Assembly: GCA_001873585.1 (NCBI GenBank)
Contig: MNZL01000143.1
Location: 1-6,747 of the forward strand
Direction: 5' to 3'
Source of the DNA: Rhodobacterales bacterium CG2_30_65_12
GTDB taxonomy: Bacteria > Pseudomonadota > Alphaproteobacteria > Rhodobacterales > Rhodobacteraceae
DNA: 6,747 nucleotides
Shown here in pieces: positions 1 through 5,474 of this stretch (positions within the stretch are counted from its first letter, which is position 1; each line of letters begins with the position of its first letter). The notes below the pieces were generated by a model. The model had not been told where the DNA came from, did not search any database, and worked only from the letters and a program-made list of their open reading frames with translations. Both the position numbers and the translations under genes were made by a program.

Positions 1-1
1 C

Positions 2-1072
2 GAGGAGGCGACGGCGCTGGCCGATGGCGGCGATCTCTACGATGCGCTGCTTGACGATTACGAGCCCGGGGCGACCGGGGCCGAGCTTCAGGCGATGTTC
101 GACGCGCTGCGCCCGCGCCTCGTGAGCTTGCGCGCGCGCATTCTAGGTGCCGCGCACCAGCCTGCCGCCCTCGTTGGGCAGTTCGACGAAAAAACCCAGA
201 TGAAGCTTACCCGAAAGCTCGCCAAGGCCTTCGGTTACGACATGGCGCATGGCCGGATCGACAAGGCGGTGCATCCGTTCTCGTCCGGCTCCGGGCTCGA
301 TGTGCGGATCACCACCCGCACCAGCCCCGCCGATCCGTTCGGCGCCGTCTACTCGACGATCCACGAGACCGGGCACGCCGCCTATGAACAGCACATCGAC
401 CGCGCCTATCTGCTCACGCCGCTGGGTGCCGGCGTGTCGATGGGGGTGCACGAGAGCCAGAGCCGGATCTTTGAAAACCAGCTTGGCCGCAGCCGCGCCT
501 TTTCCGGCTGGCTGCATGACGAATTCCGCGAGGTCTTTGGCGCTCTTTCGGTGACGGAAGCCGAGGCGTTCTACGCCGCAGCGAACCGGGTGCACCCGGG
601 CTATATCCGAACCGAGGCGGACGAGGTGCAATATAACCTCCACGTGATGCTGCGCTTCGATCTAGAACGACAGTTGATCGCCGGCGCGCTTGACGTGGCC
701 GATCTTGAAGCAGCGTGGAACGCGCGGTTCGAGGCCGATTTCGGGGTGGCCGTTGACAAGGCGTCAAACGGCGTGCTGCAGGACGTGCATTGGTCGGTTG
801 GGTTGTTTGGCTATTTCCCGACCTATACCCTTGGCAACGTCTACGCCGGGGGTCTTTACAAGGCGATGCGGGCCGATCTGCCCGATCTCGATGCCGATCT
901 TTCCAAGGGCGAGACCGGCCGACCGACTGAATGGCTGGCTGAGAAGGTGCAGCGCCATGGCGGGCTGTTCGAGCCGAAAGATCTGATCACCCGAGCCTGT
1001 GGCGAGGCGCCGAGCGAGGCGCCGCTGCTCGACTATCTCGACGCGAAATTCGCCGAGATTTATCGCTTGTAG
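2..1072 (+). CDS. M32 family (Taq-type) metallocarboxypeptidase, C-terminal part
   Basis: This is the last 356 residues of a zinc carboxypeptidase that removes C-terminal amino acids from peptides, probably in the cytoplasm. The reading frame is open from the left edge, so the start lies outside the window; the family is usually about 500 residues. An in-frame ATG at 95 is internal, because the residues before it (YDALLDDYEPG) are also family-like. Visible signatures in order: HPF at about residues 91-93, DVRITT, the zinc site HETGH (362-376), the third zinc ligand Glu in VHESQSR 26 residues after the second His (the spacing known from the Taq enzyme), IRTEADE, and QDVHW. The end FAEIYRL-stop at 1070-1072 is normal. 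It faces the next gene tail to tail and has no evident link to the suf genes. The family assignment is secure; the physiological substrate is not known. Confidence 0.95.
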   Translation, partial: EEATALADGGDLYDALLDDYEPGATGAELQAMFDALRPRLVSLRARILGAAHQPAALVGQFDEKTQMKLTRKLAKAFGYDMAHGRIDKAVHPFSSGSGLDVRITTRTSPADPFGAVYSTIHETGHAAYEQHIDRAYLLTPLGAGVSMGVHESQSRIFENQLGRSRAFSGWLHDEFREVFGALSVTEAEAFYAAANRVHPGYIRTEADEVQYNLHVMLRFDLERQLIAGALDVADLEAAWNARFEADFGVAVDKASNGVLQDVHWSVGLFGYFPTYTLGNVYAGGLYKAMRADLPDLDADLSKGETGRPTEWLAEKVQRHGGLFEPKDLITRACGEAPSEAPLLDYLDAKFAEIYRL

Positions 1073-1106
1073 CCGGGTTCGCCGCGCTGACGCGATGGCG
1101 ACCGGG

Positions 1107-1129
1107 GCGAGGGGGCGCGGCCCCCTCGC
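1107..1129. terminator. GC-rich hairpin between convergent genes, possible bidirectional terminator
   Basis: A perfect 10-bp inverted repeat (1107-1116 pairing with 1120-1129) closes a 3-nt GCG loop. It lies between the stop of the M32 gene (1072) and the stop of the minus-strand small gene (1166), where transcription from both sides should end. Neither side has a U tract directly after the stem, so it is not a classic intrinsic terminator. A run of six A's at 1154-1159 would give U's on the minus strand, but it comes before the hairpin in that direction. It could instead be the stem of a dispersed intergenic repeat, since the sequence CTCCCCGGAGTATTTGCGCC follows at 1131-1150. Confidence 0.45.
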
Positions 1130-1161
1130 GCTCCCCGGAGTATTTGCGCCAAGAAAAAAGC

Positions 1162-1179
1162 TCGGTCAGCCGTCGGCGC
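1162..1179. repeat. 18-bp exact direct repeat, copy 1
   Basis: TCGGTCAGCCGTCGGCGC occurs here and again at 1418-1435, 256 bp further on. This copy spans the stop codon and last residues of the 74-residue minus-strand gene. The other copy lies at the 3' end of the hydrolase gene in a different reading frame, so shared protein sequence does not explain the match. It may be chance or a small local duplication. Confidence 0.5.
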
Positions 1180-1390
1180 GCGCTTTTGCGCGCAAGGTCT
1201 CCAGCAGGGCCAGCGCCCGGGATTCGGCCCGGCGCACACGCACCGCCGTCATGTAAGCCTCTTCAAGCGTGGTCGATGAGGTGCCGATTACCGCCTTGAT
1301 CTCGCCGATGATATCCTCGTTGCCGGTTTGCTCGACAACCTCCAGCGCGGCCTGCGCCAGCTCGTCGGCGACCCGTGCCTGCAAATCCAT
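1166..1390 (-). CDS. Small conserved-looking helical protein of unknown function
   Basis: I do not recognise this 74-residue protein. It begins MDLQARVADELAQ and ends RAKARADG. It is predicted to be almost wholly alpha-helical, rich in Ala, Glu, Leu and Arg, with one Thr/Ser-rich break (GTSSTTLEEAY) in the middle, suggesting a helical hairpin. It has no Cys, no signal peptide and no membrane segment, so it should be cytoplasmic. The start at 1388-1390 has a good ribosome-binding site on the minus strand (AAGAGG, about five bases upstream). The stop of the upstream hydrolase gene is only 14 bases away, so the two are probably transcribed together and may act together. High G/C at third positions and a well-placed ribosome-binding site argue that it is real. 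Confidence 0.75.
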   Translation of the reverse strand: MDLQARVADELAQAALEVVEQTGNEDIIGEIKAVIGTSSTTLEEAYMTAVRVRRAESRALALLETLRAKARADG

Positions 1391-1404
1391 GACAACCTCT
1401 TTGT

Positions 1405-2058
1405 CTATCGTGTGGTTTCGGTCAGCCGTCGGCGCACATACGCATCGACGGCGCCGATCATCGTGTCCATGTGCTGATTGTCGAAAAAGTGCCCCGCGCC
1501 GTCCACCTCGGTGTGGGTGATGGTGATACCCTTCTGCTCATGCAGCTTGTTGACAAGCGCATGGGTATCGGCCGGCGGCGCCACCCTGTCGGCGGTGCCG
1601 TTGATGATCAGTCCGGAGGCCGGGCAGGGGGCGAGGAAGGAGAAATCATACATGTTGGCCGGCGGGCTGACCGAGATGAAGCCGGTGATCTCGGGCCGAC
1701 GCATCAAAAGCTGCATGCCGATCCAGGCCCCGAAGCTGAAGCCGGCGACCCAGCAGTGCTTGGCGTTCTGGTTCATCGACTGCAAGTAATCGAGGGCGCT
1801 GGCGGCGTCGGACAGCTCACCCACACCCTGATCGTATTCGCCCTGGCTGCGGCCGACGCCGCGAAAATTGAACCGCAAGACGTTGAAGCCCATCTTGTGA
1901 AAGGCGTAGTGCAGGTTGTAGACGACCTTGTTGTTCATCGTGCCGCCAAACTGCGGGTGCGGGTGCAACACGATGGCGATCGGTGCGTCCTTTTCCGGCT
2001 GGGCGTGGTAGCGGCCTTCCAGACGGCCTTCGGGGCCGGGAAAAATCACCTCGGGCAT
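1405..2058 (-). CDS. Alpha/beta hydrolase, COG2945-like
   Basis: This complete 217-residue protein is a predicted serine hydrolase of the alpha/beta fold. The nucleophile elbow is GFSFG with Ser108, the acid is Asp157 in NGTADRVAPP, and the base is His190 in GAGHFF. The N-terminal part has the oxyanion-side signature LHPHPQFGGTMNNKVV (residues 31-46) and FNFRGVGRSQG (63-73), both typical of COG2945, a family of small hydrolases of unknown substrate. There is no signal peptide, so it is probably cytoplasmic. The ATG at 2056-2058 starts the family N-terminus MPEVIFPGPEG. A GGGGAG stretch lies rather far upstream (about 11 bases). The gene is divergent from iscR across 151 bp and is followed 14 bp downstream by a 74-residue unknown. 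The hydrolase call is firm; its role next to Fe-S genes is unknown. Confidence 0.92.
   Translation of the reverse strand: MPEVIFPGPEGRLEGRYHAQPEKDAPIAIVLHPHPQFGGTMNNKVVYNLHYAFHKMGFNVLRFNFRGVGRSQGEYDQGVGELSDAASALDYLQSMNQNAKHCWVAGFSFGAWIGMQLLMRRPEITGFISVSPPANMYDFSFLAPCPASGLIINGTADRVAPPADTHALVNKLHEQKGITITHTEVDGAGHFFDNQHMDTMIGAVDAYVRRRLTETTR
1418..1435. repeat. 18-bp exact direct repeat, copy 2
   Basis: This is the second copy of TCGGTCAGCCGTCGGCGC (first copy at 1162-1179). Here it lies inside the last codons of the hydrolase gene and encodes part of the RRRLTE tail on the minus strand. Confidence 0.5.
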
Positions 2059-2086
2059 ATGGTTTCGGTCTCCCCTTCGGCCCGCA

Positions 2087-2111
2087 TTTCTTGACGAAAA
2101 TAGTCGGGCAC
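2087..2111. promoter_or_regulatory. Candidate IscR operator (type-1-like, ISR-box-like)
   Basis: The 25-bp stretch centres on the imperfect dyad GAC-N7-GTC (2093-2105). Aligned by hand to the E. coli type-1 IscR consensus as I remember it (core YYGACTRWWWYAGTCRR), it agrees at 20 of 25 positions. The only core mismatch is G for T at 2096; the others are in the outer flanks. It covers the -35 hexamer of the promoter that should drive iscR and suf, so bound IscR would block RNA polymerase. From memory, an IscR motif called the Iron-Sulfur-Rhodo box has been described for Rhodobacterales; I could not compare with its exact matrix. Autoregulation of the operon is the inference. Confidence 0.65.
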
Positions 2112-2119
2112 CATATTAC
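2091..2119 (+). promoter_or_regulatory. Probable sigma70-type promoter for the iscR-suf operon
   Basis: A -35 hexamer TTGACG (2091-2096, five of six bases match the consensus) and a -10 hexamer TATTAC (2114-2119, four of six) are separated by the ideal 17 bases. Transcription would start near 2126, giving a leader of about 84 nt before the iscR ATG at 2210. The -10 lies inside a small dyad, CACC-N7-GGTG (2109-2123). No other promoter of similar quality is seen before iscR, and none is obvious between the tightly spaced suf genes. Confidence 0.6.
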
Positions 2120-2167
2120 GGTGGCATCTCCGGCCAGGTTTGGTTGGAGTGCGTCTCCGTTCACATA

Positions 2168-2190
2168 TTGACGGCGGGGCGCAACGTCAA
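2168..2190. promoter_or_regulatory. Inverted repeat TTGACG-N11-CGTCAA in the iscR leader
   Basis: A perfect 6-bp inverted repeat (2168-2173 and 2185-2190) with an 11-nt GC-rich spacer sits just before the iscR ribosome-binding site. As DNA it could be a second regulator site. As RNA it would form a short hairpin ending about six bases before the Shine-Dalgarno sequence. Its right arm read on the minus strand is TTGACG, followed 17 bases later by TATGTG (2167-2162), a weak candidate promoter for the divergent hydrolase gene. These readings cannot be separated from the sequence alone. Confidence 0.3.
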
Positions 2191-2196
2191 CGTTAC

Positions 2197-2202
2197 GAGA
2201 GG
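2197..2202 (+). promoter_or_regulatory. Ribosome-binding site fixing the iscR start
   Basis: GAGAGG lies seven bases before the ATG at 2210. This supports that ATG over an in-frame ATG at 2144, which would add 22 residues not found in Rrf2-family proteins. Confidence 0.7.
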
Positions 2203-2209
2203 TCTGCGC

Positions 2210-2704
2210 ATGAAGCTTTCAACCAAGGGGCGTTACGCGATGGTGGCGCTGGCAGACCTCGCGCTGCAGCCGCAGGGCACACTTCTGTCGCTCACCGATC
2301 TCTCGAAGCGGCAGAGCATCTCGCTGCCCTATCTCGAGCAATTGTTCGTCAAGCTGCGGCGGGCGGGGCTGGTGGACAGTGTGCGCGGGCCCGGCGGCGG
2401 CTACAGGCTGGCGCGACCCTGTAGCGAAATCCGCGTGTCGGACGTGCTCGTAGCGGTCGACGAGACGGTGAGCGCGATGCACACCGGGGCGGGAGCATCT
2501 GGCGCGTCTTCAGGCAGCCAGGCGCAATCGCTCACCAACCGGCTGTGGCAGAGCTTTTCGGCAAATGTTTTTGTTTTCCTTCATCAAACCCGCCTGAGCG
2601 ACGTGGTGCACAACGAGCTTGCACCGTGCCCGGCGGTGCCCTCTCTGTTTACTCTGATCGACGACGTTCACGCCGAGGTGGACGCCACGAAGAACGACGG
2701 CTGA
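2210..2704 (+). CDS. iscR: IscR, Rrf2-family Fe-S-responsive transcription regulator (non-canonical ligands)
   Basis: This 164-residue DNA-binding regulator should control the suf operon it heads. The N-terminus MKLSTKGRYAMVALADLA, the recognition region SISLPYLEQLFVKLRRAGLV and the wing SVRGPGGGYRLARP match E. coli IscR closely, including Glu43, which affects site choice there. The dimer helix continues from VDETVSAM. The E. coli cluster ligands (Cys92, Cys98, Cys104, His107) are all missing: the segment reads HTGAGASGASSGSQAQSLTN, with Thr92 and Ser107 at two of the aligned Cys positions and Asn110 at the His. Only Cys71 and Cys140 (in LAPCPAVPS) remain. As I recall, R. sphaeroides IscR is likewise non-canonical yet binds a cluster through an unusual ligand set. 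The start is set by a ribosome-binding site and family alignment. The desulfurase gene follows after 3 nt. Confidence 0.93.
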   Translation: MKLSTKGRYAMVALADLALQPQGTLLSLTDLSKRQSISLPYLEQLFVKLRRAGLVDSVRGPGGGYRLARPCSEIRVSDVLVAVDETVSAMHTGAGASGASSGSQAQSLTNRLWQSFSANVFVFLHQTRLSDVVHNELAPCPAVPSLFTLIDDVHAEVDATKNDG

Positions 2705-2707
2705 GCC

Positions 2708-3769
2708 ATGCCGGCCCGGACCTATCTCGACTGGAACGCGACAGCGCCGCTGCGCCCTGAGGCGCGCGCGGCGATGGGCGCGGCGATGGATCTGGTTGGC
2801 AATCCGTCTTCCGTGCACACCGAGGGGCGCGCCGCCAAGGGCCTGATCGAGACCGCGCGCCGGCAGGTGGCGGCGGCGTTCGGGGCCGAGGGGGCCGACG
2901 TGATCTTTACCTCCGGGGCGACCGAGGCGGCGGCGCTGGCGCTGGCGGGCCGGGGGCTGGCCTGTGCCGGGATCGAGCACGACGCGGTGGCGGCCTGGTG
3001 CGACCCGGCGTTAATTGTCGACCGGCACGGGCGGGTGGCCGTGCCCGATCCCGCCCGCGCCACGCTCCAGCTTGCCAATTCCGAAACCGGGGTGATCCAG
3101 AACCTTCCCGAAGGTCTTGCCGTTACCGACGCGACCCAGGCGTTTGGCAAACTGGCTGTCGCCTTCAACTGGATCGGGGCTGAAATGGCGCTGATCTCGG
3201 CGCACAAACTCGGTGGCCCCAAAGGTGTTGGCGCACTTGTGATCCGGCGCGGCACCGATCTGGCTGCGCGCATCAAGGGCGGCGGGCAGGAAATGGGGCG
3301 GCGGGCCGGAACCGAAAACGTGATTGGAATCGCGGGTTTCGGCGCTGCGGCTGAAGCAGCGGCGCAGGATCTGGCGGCGAATGTATGGGCCGAGGTGGCG
3401 CGCCTTAGAGATATTCTGGAAAAAGGGATTGCCGAATCCACGAATATGACTATTTTTGTCGGGAAAGACGCGAACAGGCTCCCGAACACCTCGTGCTTCA
3501 TCACGCCGGGGTGGAAAGGCGAGACACAAGTGATGGTGATGGACCTGGCGGGGTTCGCCGTTTCGGCGGGCTCTGCCTGCTCCTCCGGCAAGGTCAAATC
3601 CAGCCGAGCGCTCGGCGCGATGGGCTTTGACGCGGTGGAGGCGGCCAGCGCCATCCGGGTTTCGCTGGGGCCGCTGACGACCGAAGACGATGTTTTGCGC
3701 TTCATGGAAGCGTGGACCCGCGAACACGAGAAATTCCGAGCGCGCCAGCGATCTGGGGCACTCATCTGA
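2708..3769 (+). CDS. Cysteine desulfurase, compact NifS/IscS-like (class V aminotransferase)
   Basis: This PLP enzyme converts L-cysteine to alanine and supplies persulfide sulfur for Fe-S assembly. The fold begins YLDWNATAPLRPEA. Visible functional residues are His91 (IEHDAV, stacks on PLP), Asn124 (ANSETG), Asp141 and Gln144 (TDATQ), His166 and the Schiff-base Lys167 (SAHKLGGPKG), GGGQE..GRRAGTEN (191-204), and catalytic Cys291 in SAGSACSSGK. The SAHK and GSACSSG motifs place it with the NifS/IscS group rather than SufS. At 353 residues it is shorter than E. coli IscS (404): the segments after His91 and after the ANSETG loop are trimmed, and the C-terminal tail that contacts IscU in E. coli is absent. 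The ATG at 2708 is 3 nt after the iscR stop, with a weak ribosome-binding site, so translation is probably coupled. It likely feeds SufB. Annotators variously call this gene iscS, nifS or sufS. Confidence 0.93.
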   Translation: MPARTYLDWNATAPLRPEARAAMGAAMDLVGNPSSVHTEGRAAKGLIETARRQVAAAFGAEGADVIFTSGATEAAALALAGRGLACAGIEHDAVAAWCDPALIVDRHGRVAVPDPARATLQLANSETGVIQNLPEGLAVTDATQAFGKLAVAFNWIGAEMALISAHKLGGPKGVGALVIRRGTDLAARIKGGGQEMGRRAGTENVIGIAGFGAAAEAAAQDLAANVWAEVARLRDILEKGIAESTNMTIFVGKDANRLPNTSCFITPGWKGETQVMVMDLAGFAVSAGSACSSGKVKSSRALGAMGFDAVEAASAIRVSLGPLTTEDDVLRFMEAWTREHEKFRARQRSGALI

Positions 3770-3771
3770 CC

Positions 3772-3778
3772 GGAGAGG
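3772..3778 (+). promoter_or_regulatory. Ribosome-binding site fixing the sufB start
   Basis: GGAGAGG lies five bases before the ATG at 3784. It rules out the in-frame ATG at 3712, which lies inside the desulfurase gene and would add 24 unrelated residues. Confidence 0.75.
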
Positions 3779-3783
3779 CAGAC

Positions 3784-5319
3784 ATGGCCCAGAACGATGA
3801 TGTTATCGTCAAAGAAGGCGTTGAAAACGAGACCGTCGAGGCGGTTCGCTCGCTTGGCGACAAATACAAATACGGCTGGGAAACCGAGATCGAAACGGAT
3901 TATGCCCCGAAAGGGCTGACCGAAGACATCGTGCGGCTGATCAGCGCGAAAAACGAAGAGCCCGAGTGGATGCTCGATTGGCGGCTCGCGGCCTACCGGC
4001 GTTGGCTGACGATGAAAGAGCCCAACTGGGCGATGGTTCACTACCCCGAGATCGACTTTCAGGACCAGTATTACTATGCCCGCCCGAAGAGCATGGAGCA
4101 TAAGCCCCAAAGCCTTGATGATGTTGATCCCAAGCTGCTGGCAGCTTACGAAAAGCTTGGCATCCCACTGAAAGAACAAATGATTCTGGCAGGCGTCGAG
4201 GGCGCGGACGTGATCCCGGCCGATGGCCGCAACGCCGAGCGCAAGGTGGCGGTGGACGCGGTGTTTGACAGCGTGAGCGTCGGCACCACGTTCAAAAAAG
4301 AGCTTGAACAGGCCGGCGTGATCTTCTGCTCGATCTCGGAAGCGATCCGCGAGCACCCGGAGCTGGTGAAGAAATACCTCGGCTCGGTCGTGCCGCCGAC
4401 CGACAATTTCTATGCCACCCTCAACAGCGCCGTGTTCTCCGATGGCTCTTTCGTCTATATCCCCGAAGGCGTGCGCTGCCCGATGGAGCTGAGCACCTAT
4501 TTCCGCATCAACGCGGAAAACACCGGACAATTCGAGCGCACCCTGATCATCGCCGACAAGGGCGCTTTTGTGTCCTATCTCGAAGGCTGCACCGCGCCGA
4601 AACGCGAAATTGCGCAACTTCACGCCGCCGTCGTCGAGATCGTGATCCTCGAAGACGCCGAGGTGAAATATTCCACGGTGCAGAACTGGTATCCTGGCGA
4701 CGAAGAGGGCAAGGGCGGGATCTACAACTTTGTTACCAAGCGCGCCGATTGCCGTGGCGACCGGGCCAAGGTGATGTGGACCCAGGTTGAAACCGGCTCG
4801 GCGGTGACGTGGAAATACCCATCGTGCATCCTGCGCGGCGACGCCAGCCAGGGCGAATTCTACTCGATTGCCATCACCAACAATTACCAGCAGGCCGACA
4901 CCGGCACCAAGATGGTGCACCTTGGCCGCAACACCCGGAGCCGGATCGTCTCGAAGGGGATCAGCGCCGGACGTGCGCAAAACACCTATCGCGGCCTCGT
5001 CTCGATGCACCCGAAGGCAAAGAACAGCCGCAACTACACCCAGTGCGACAGCCTGCTGATTGGCGACAAATGCGGCGCCCATACCGTGCCTTACATCGAG
5101 GTGAAAAACAATTCGTCCCGGGTTGAGCACGAGGCGACCACCTCGAAGGTGGACGACGAGCAACTGTTCTACTGCCGCAGCCGCGGCATGGACGCGGAAG
5201 CGGCGGTGGCGCTGATCGTCAACGGCTTTGCCCGCGAAGTGCTGCAAGCGCTGCCGATGGAATTTGCCATGGAAGCGCAACAACTGGTGGCGATCTCGCT
5301 GGAAGGGAGTGTGGGCTGA
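3784..5319 (+). CDS. sufB: SufB, Fe-S cluster assembly scaffold protein
   Basis: SufB is the main scaffold of the SufBCD complex, where persulfide sulfur and iron are assembled into clusters in the cytoplasm. The protein is 511 residues (E. coli 495). The N-terminus MAQNDDVIVKEGV leads into the family block KYKYGWETEIETDYAPKGL. The beta-helix core contains SYLEGCTAPKREIAQLHAA with Cys269 (E. coli Cys254, sulfur entry), PSCILRGDASQGEFYS, NYTQCDSLLIGDKCGAHT with Cys421 (E. coli Cys405), and VEHEATTSKVDDEQLFYC with His449 and Glu450 (E. coli His433 and Glu434). All known functional residues are present. The C-terminal SufC-binding helices follow (GFAREVLQALPMEFAME). It starts 14 nt after the desulfurase stop. 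Its TGA at 5317-5319 overlaps the ATG of the next small ORF by one base. The assignment is secure. Confidence 0.98.
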   Translation: MAQNDDVIVKEGVENETVEAVRSLGDKYKYGWETEIETDYAPKGLTEDIVRLISAKNEEPEWMLDWRLAAYRRWLTMKEPNWAMVHYPEIDFQDQYYYARPKSMEHKPQSLDDVDPKLLAAYEKLGIPLKEQMILAGVEGADVIPADGRNAERKVAVDAVFDSVSVGTTFKKELEQAGVIFCSISEAIREHPELVKKYLGSVVPPTDNFYATLNSAVFSDGSFVYIPEGVRCPMELSTYFRINAENTGQFERTLIIADKGAFVSYLEGCTAPKREIAQLHAAVVEIVILEDAEVKYSTVQNWYPGDEEGKGGIYNFVTKRADCRGDRAKVMWTQVETGSAVTWKYPSCILRGDASQGEFYSIAITNNYQQADTGTKMVHLGRNTRSRIVSKGISAGRAQNTYRGLVSMHPKAKNSRNYTQCDSLLIGDKCGAHTVPYIEVKNNSSRVEHEATTSKVDDEQLFYCRSRGMDAEAAVALIVNGFAREVLQALPMEFAMEAQQLVAISLEGSVG

Positions 5320-5465
5320 TGCTGGCGATCTGGACAACTCTGGTTCTGCTTGTGGCGGGCCTCGCCACGGCGATGACGCTGGGCTGGCGGCGCACCAGCG
5401 CCCTGCCGGTGAAACAAGAACACGAAATCAACGGGCCGGGCTGCTATCCGCAGATCAAGCGCTGA
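5319..5465 (+). CDS. Small predicted membrane protein between sufB and sufC (48 residues)
   Basis: This short reading frame fills the space between sufB and sufC exactly. It encodes 48 residues: a hydrophobic stretch at about residues 2-22 (MLAIWTTLVLLVAGLATAMT), then GWRR, then a short polar tail ending GPGCYPQIKR. The paired arginines after the helix suggest the tail faces the cytoplasm by the positive-inside rule. Its ATG overlaps the sufB stop (TGATG), and a strong ribosome-binding site (AAGGGAG, 5303-5309) lies nine bases upstream within sufB. sufC begins 9 nt after its stop. Good spacing, G/C-rich third positions and the start overlap all support real translation. I do not recognise a family. 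A role in placing SufBCD near the membrane is only speculation. The single Cys (residue 42) in the tail may matter. Confidence 0.72.
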   Translation: MLAIWTTLVLLVAGLATAMTLGWRRTSALPVKQEHEINGPGCYPQIKR

Positions 5466-5474
5466 GGGAATGAA

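Noticed and set aside
1152..1175. Intrinsic terminator for the minus-strand pair using the six-T run opposite 1154-1159
   Set aside because: The only stem just before the T run is about three base pairs (GCT/AGC), too weak to call.
1413..2070. 11-bp repeat TGGTTTCGGTC at 1413-1423 and 2060-2070 flanking the hydrolase gene, suggesting a mobile cassette
   Set aside because: A match of 11 bp is expected by chance in a window of this size, and there are no terminal inverted repeats or transposase.
2144..2209. N-terminal extension of IscR by 22 residues from an in-frame ATG at 2144
   Set aside because: Rrf2 proteins start at MKLSTKGRYA or similar, and a ribosome-binding site sits before the ATG at 2210. 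The extension has no family similarity.
3712..3783. Earlier sufB start inside the desulfurase gene
   Set aside because: A clear ribosome-binding site precedes 3784, and the residues before it do not resemble SufB.
2722..5337. Very long open frame on the minus strand (871 codons) opposite the desulfurase and sufB
   Set aside because: It lies antisense to two secure genes, has no recognisable motifs, and is the usual artefact of G/C-biased third positions that remove stops on the other strand.
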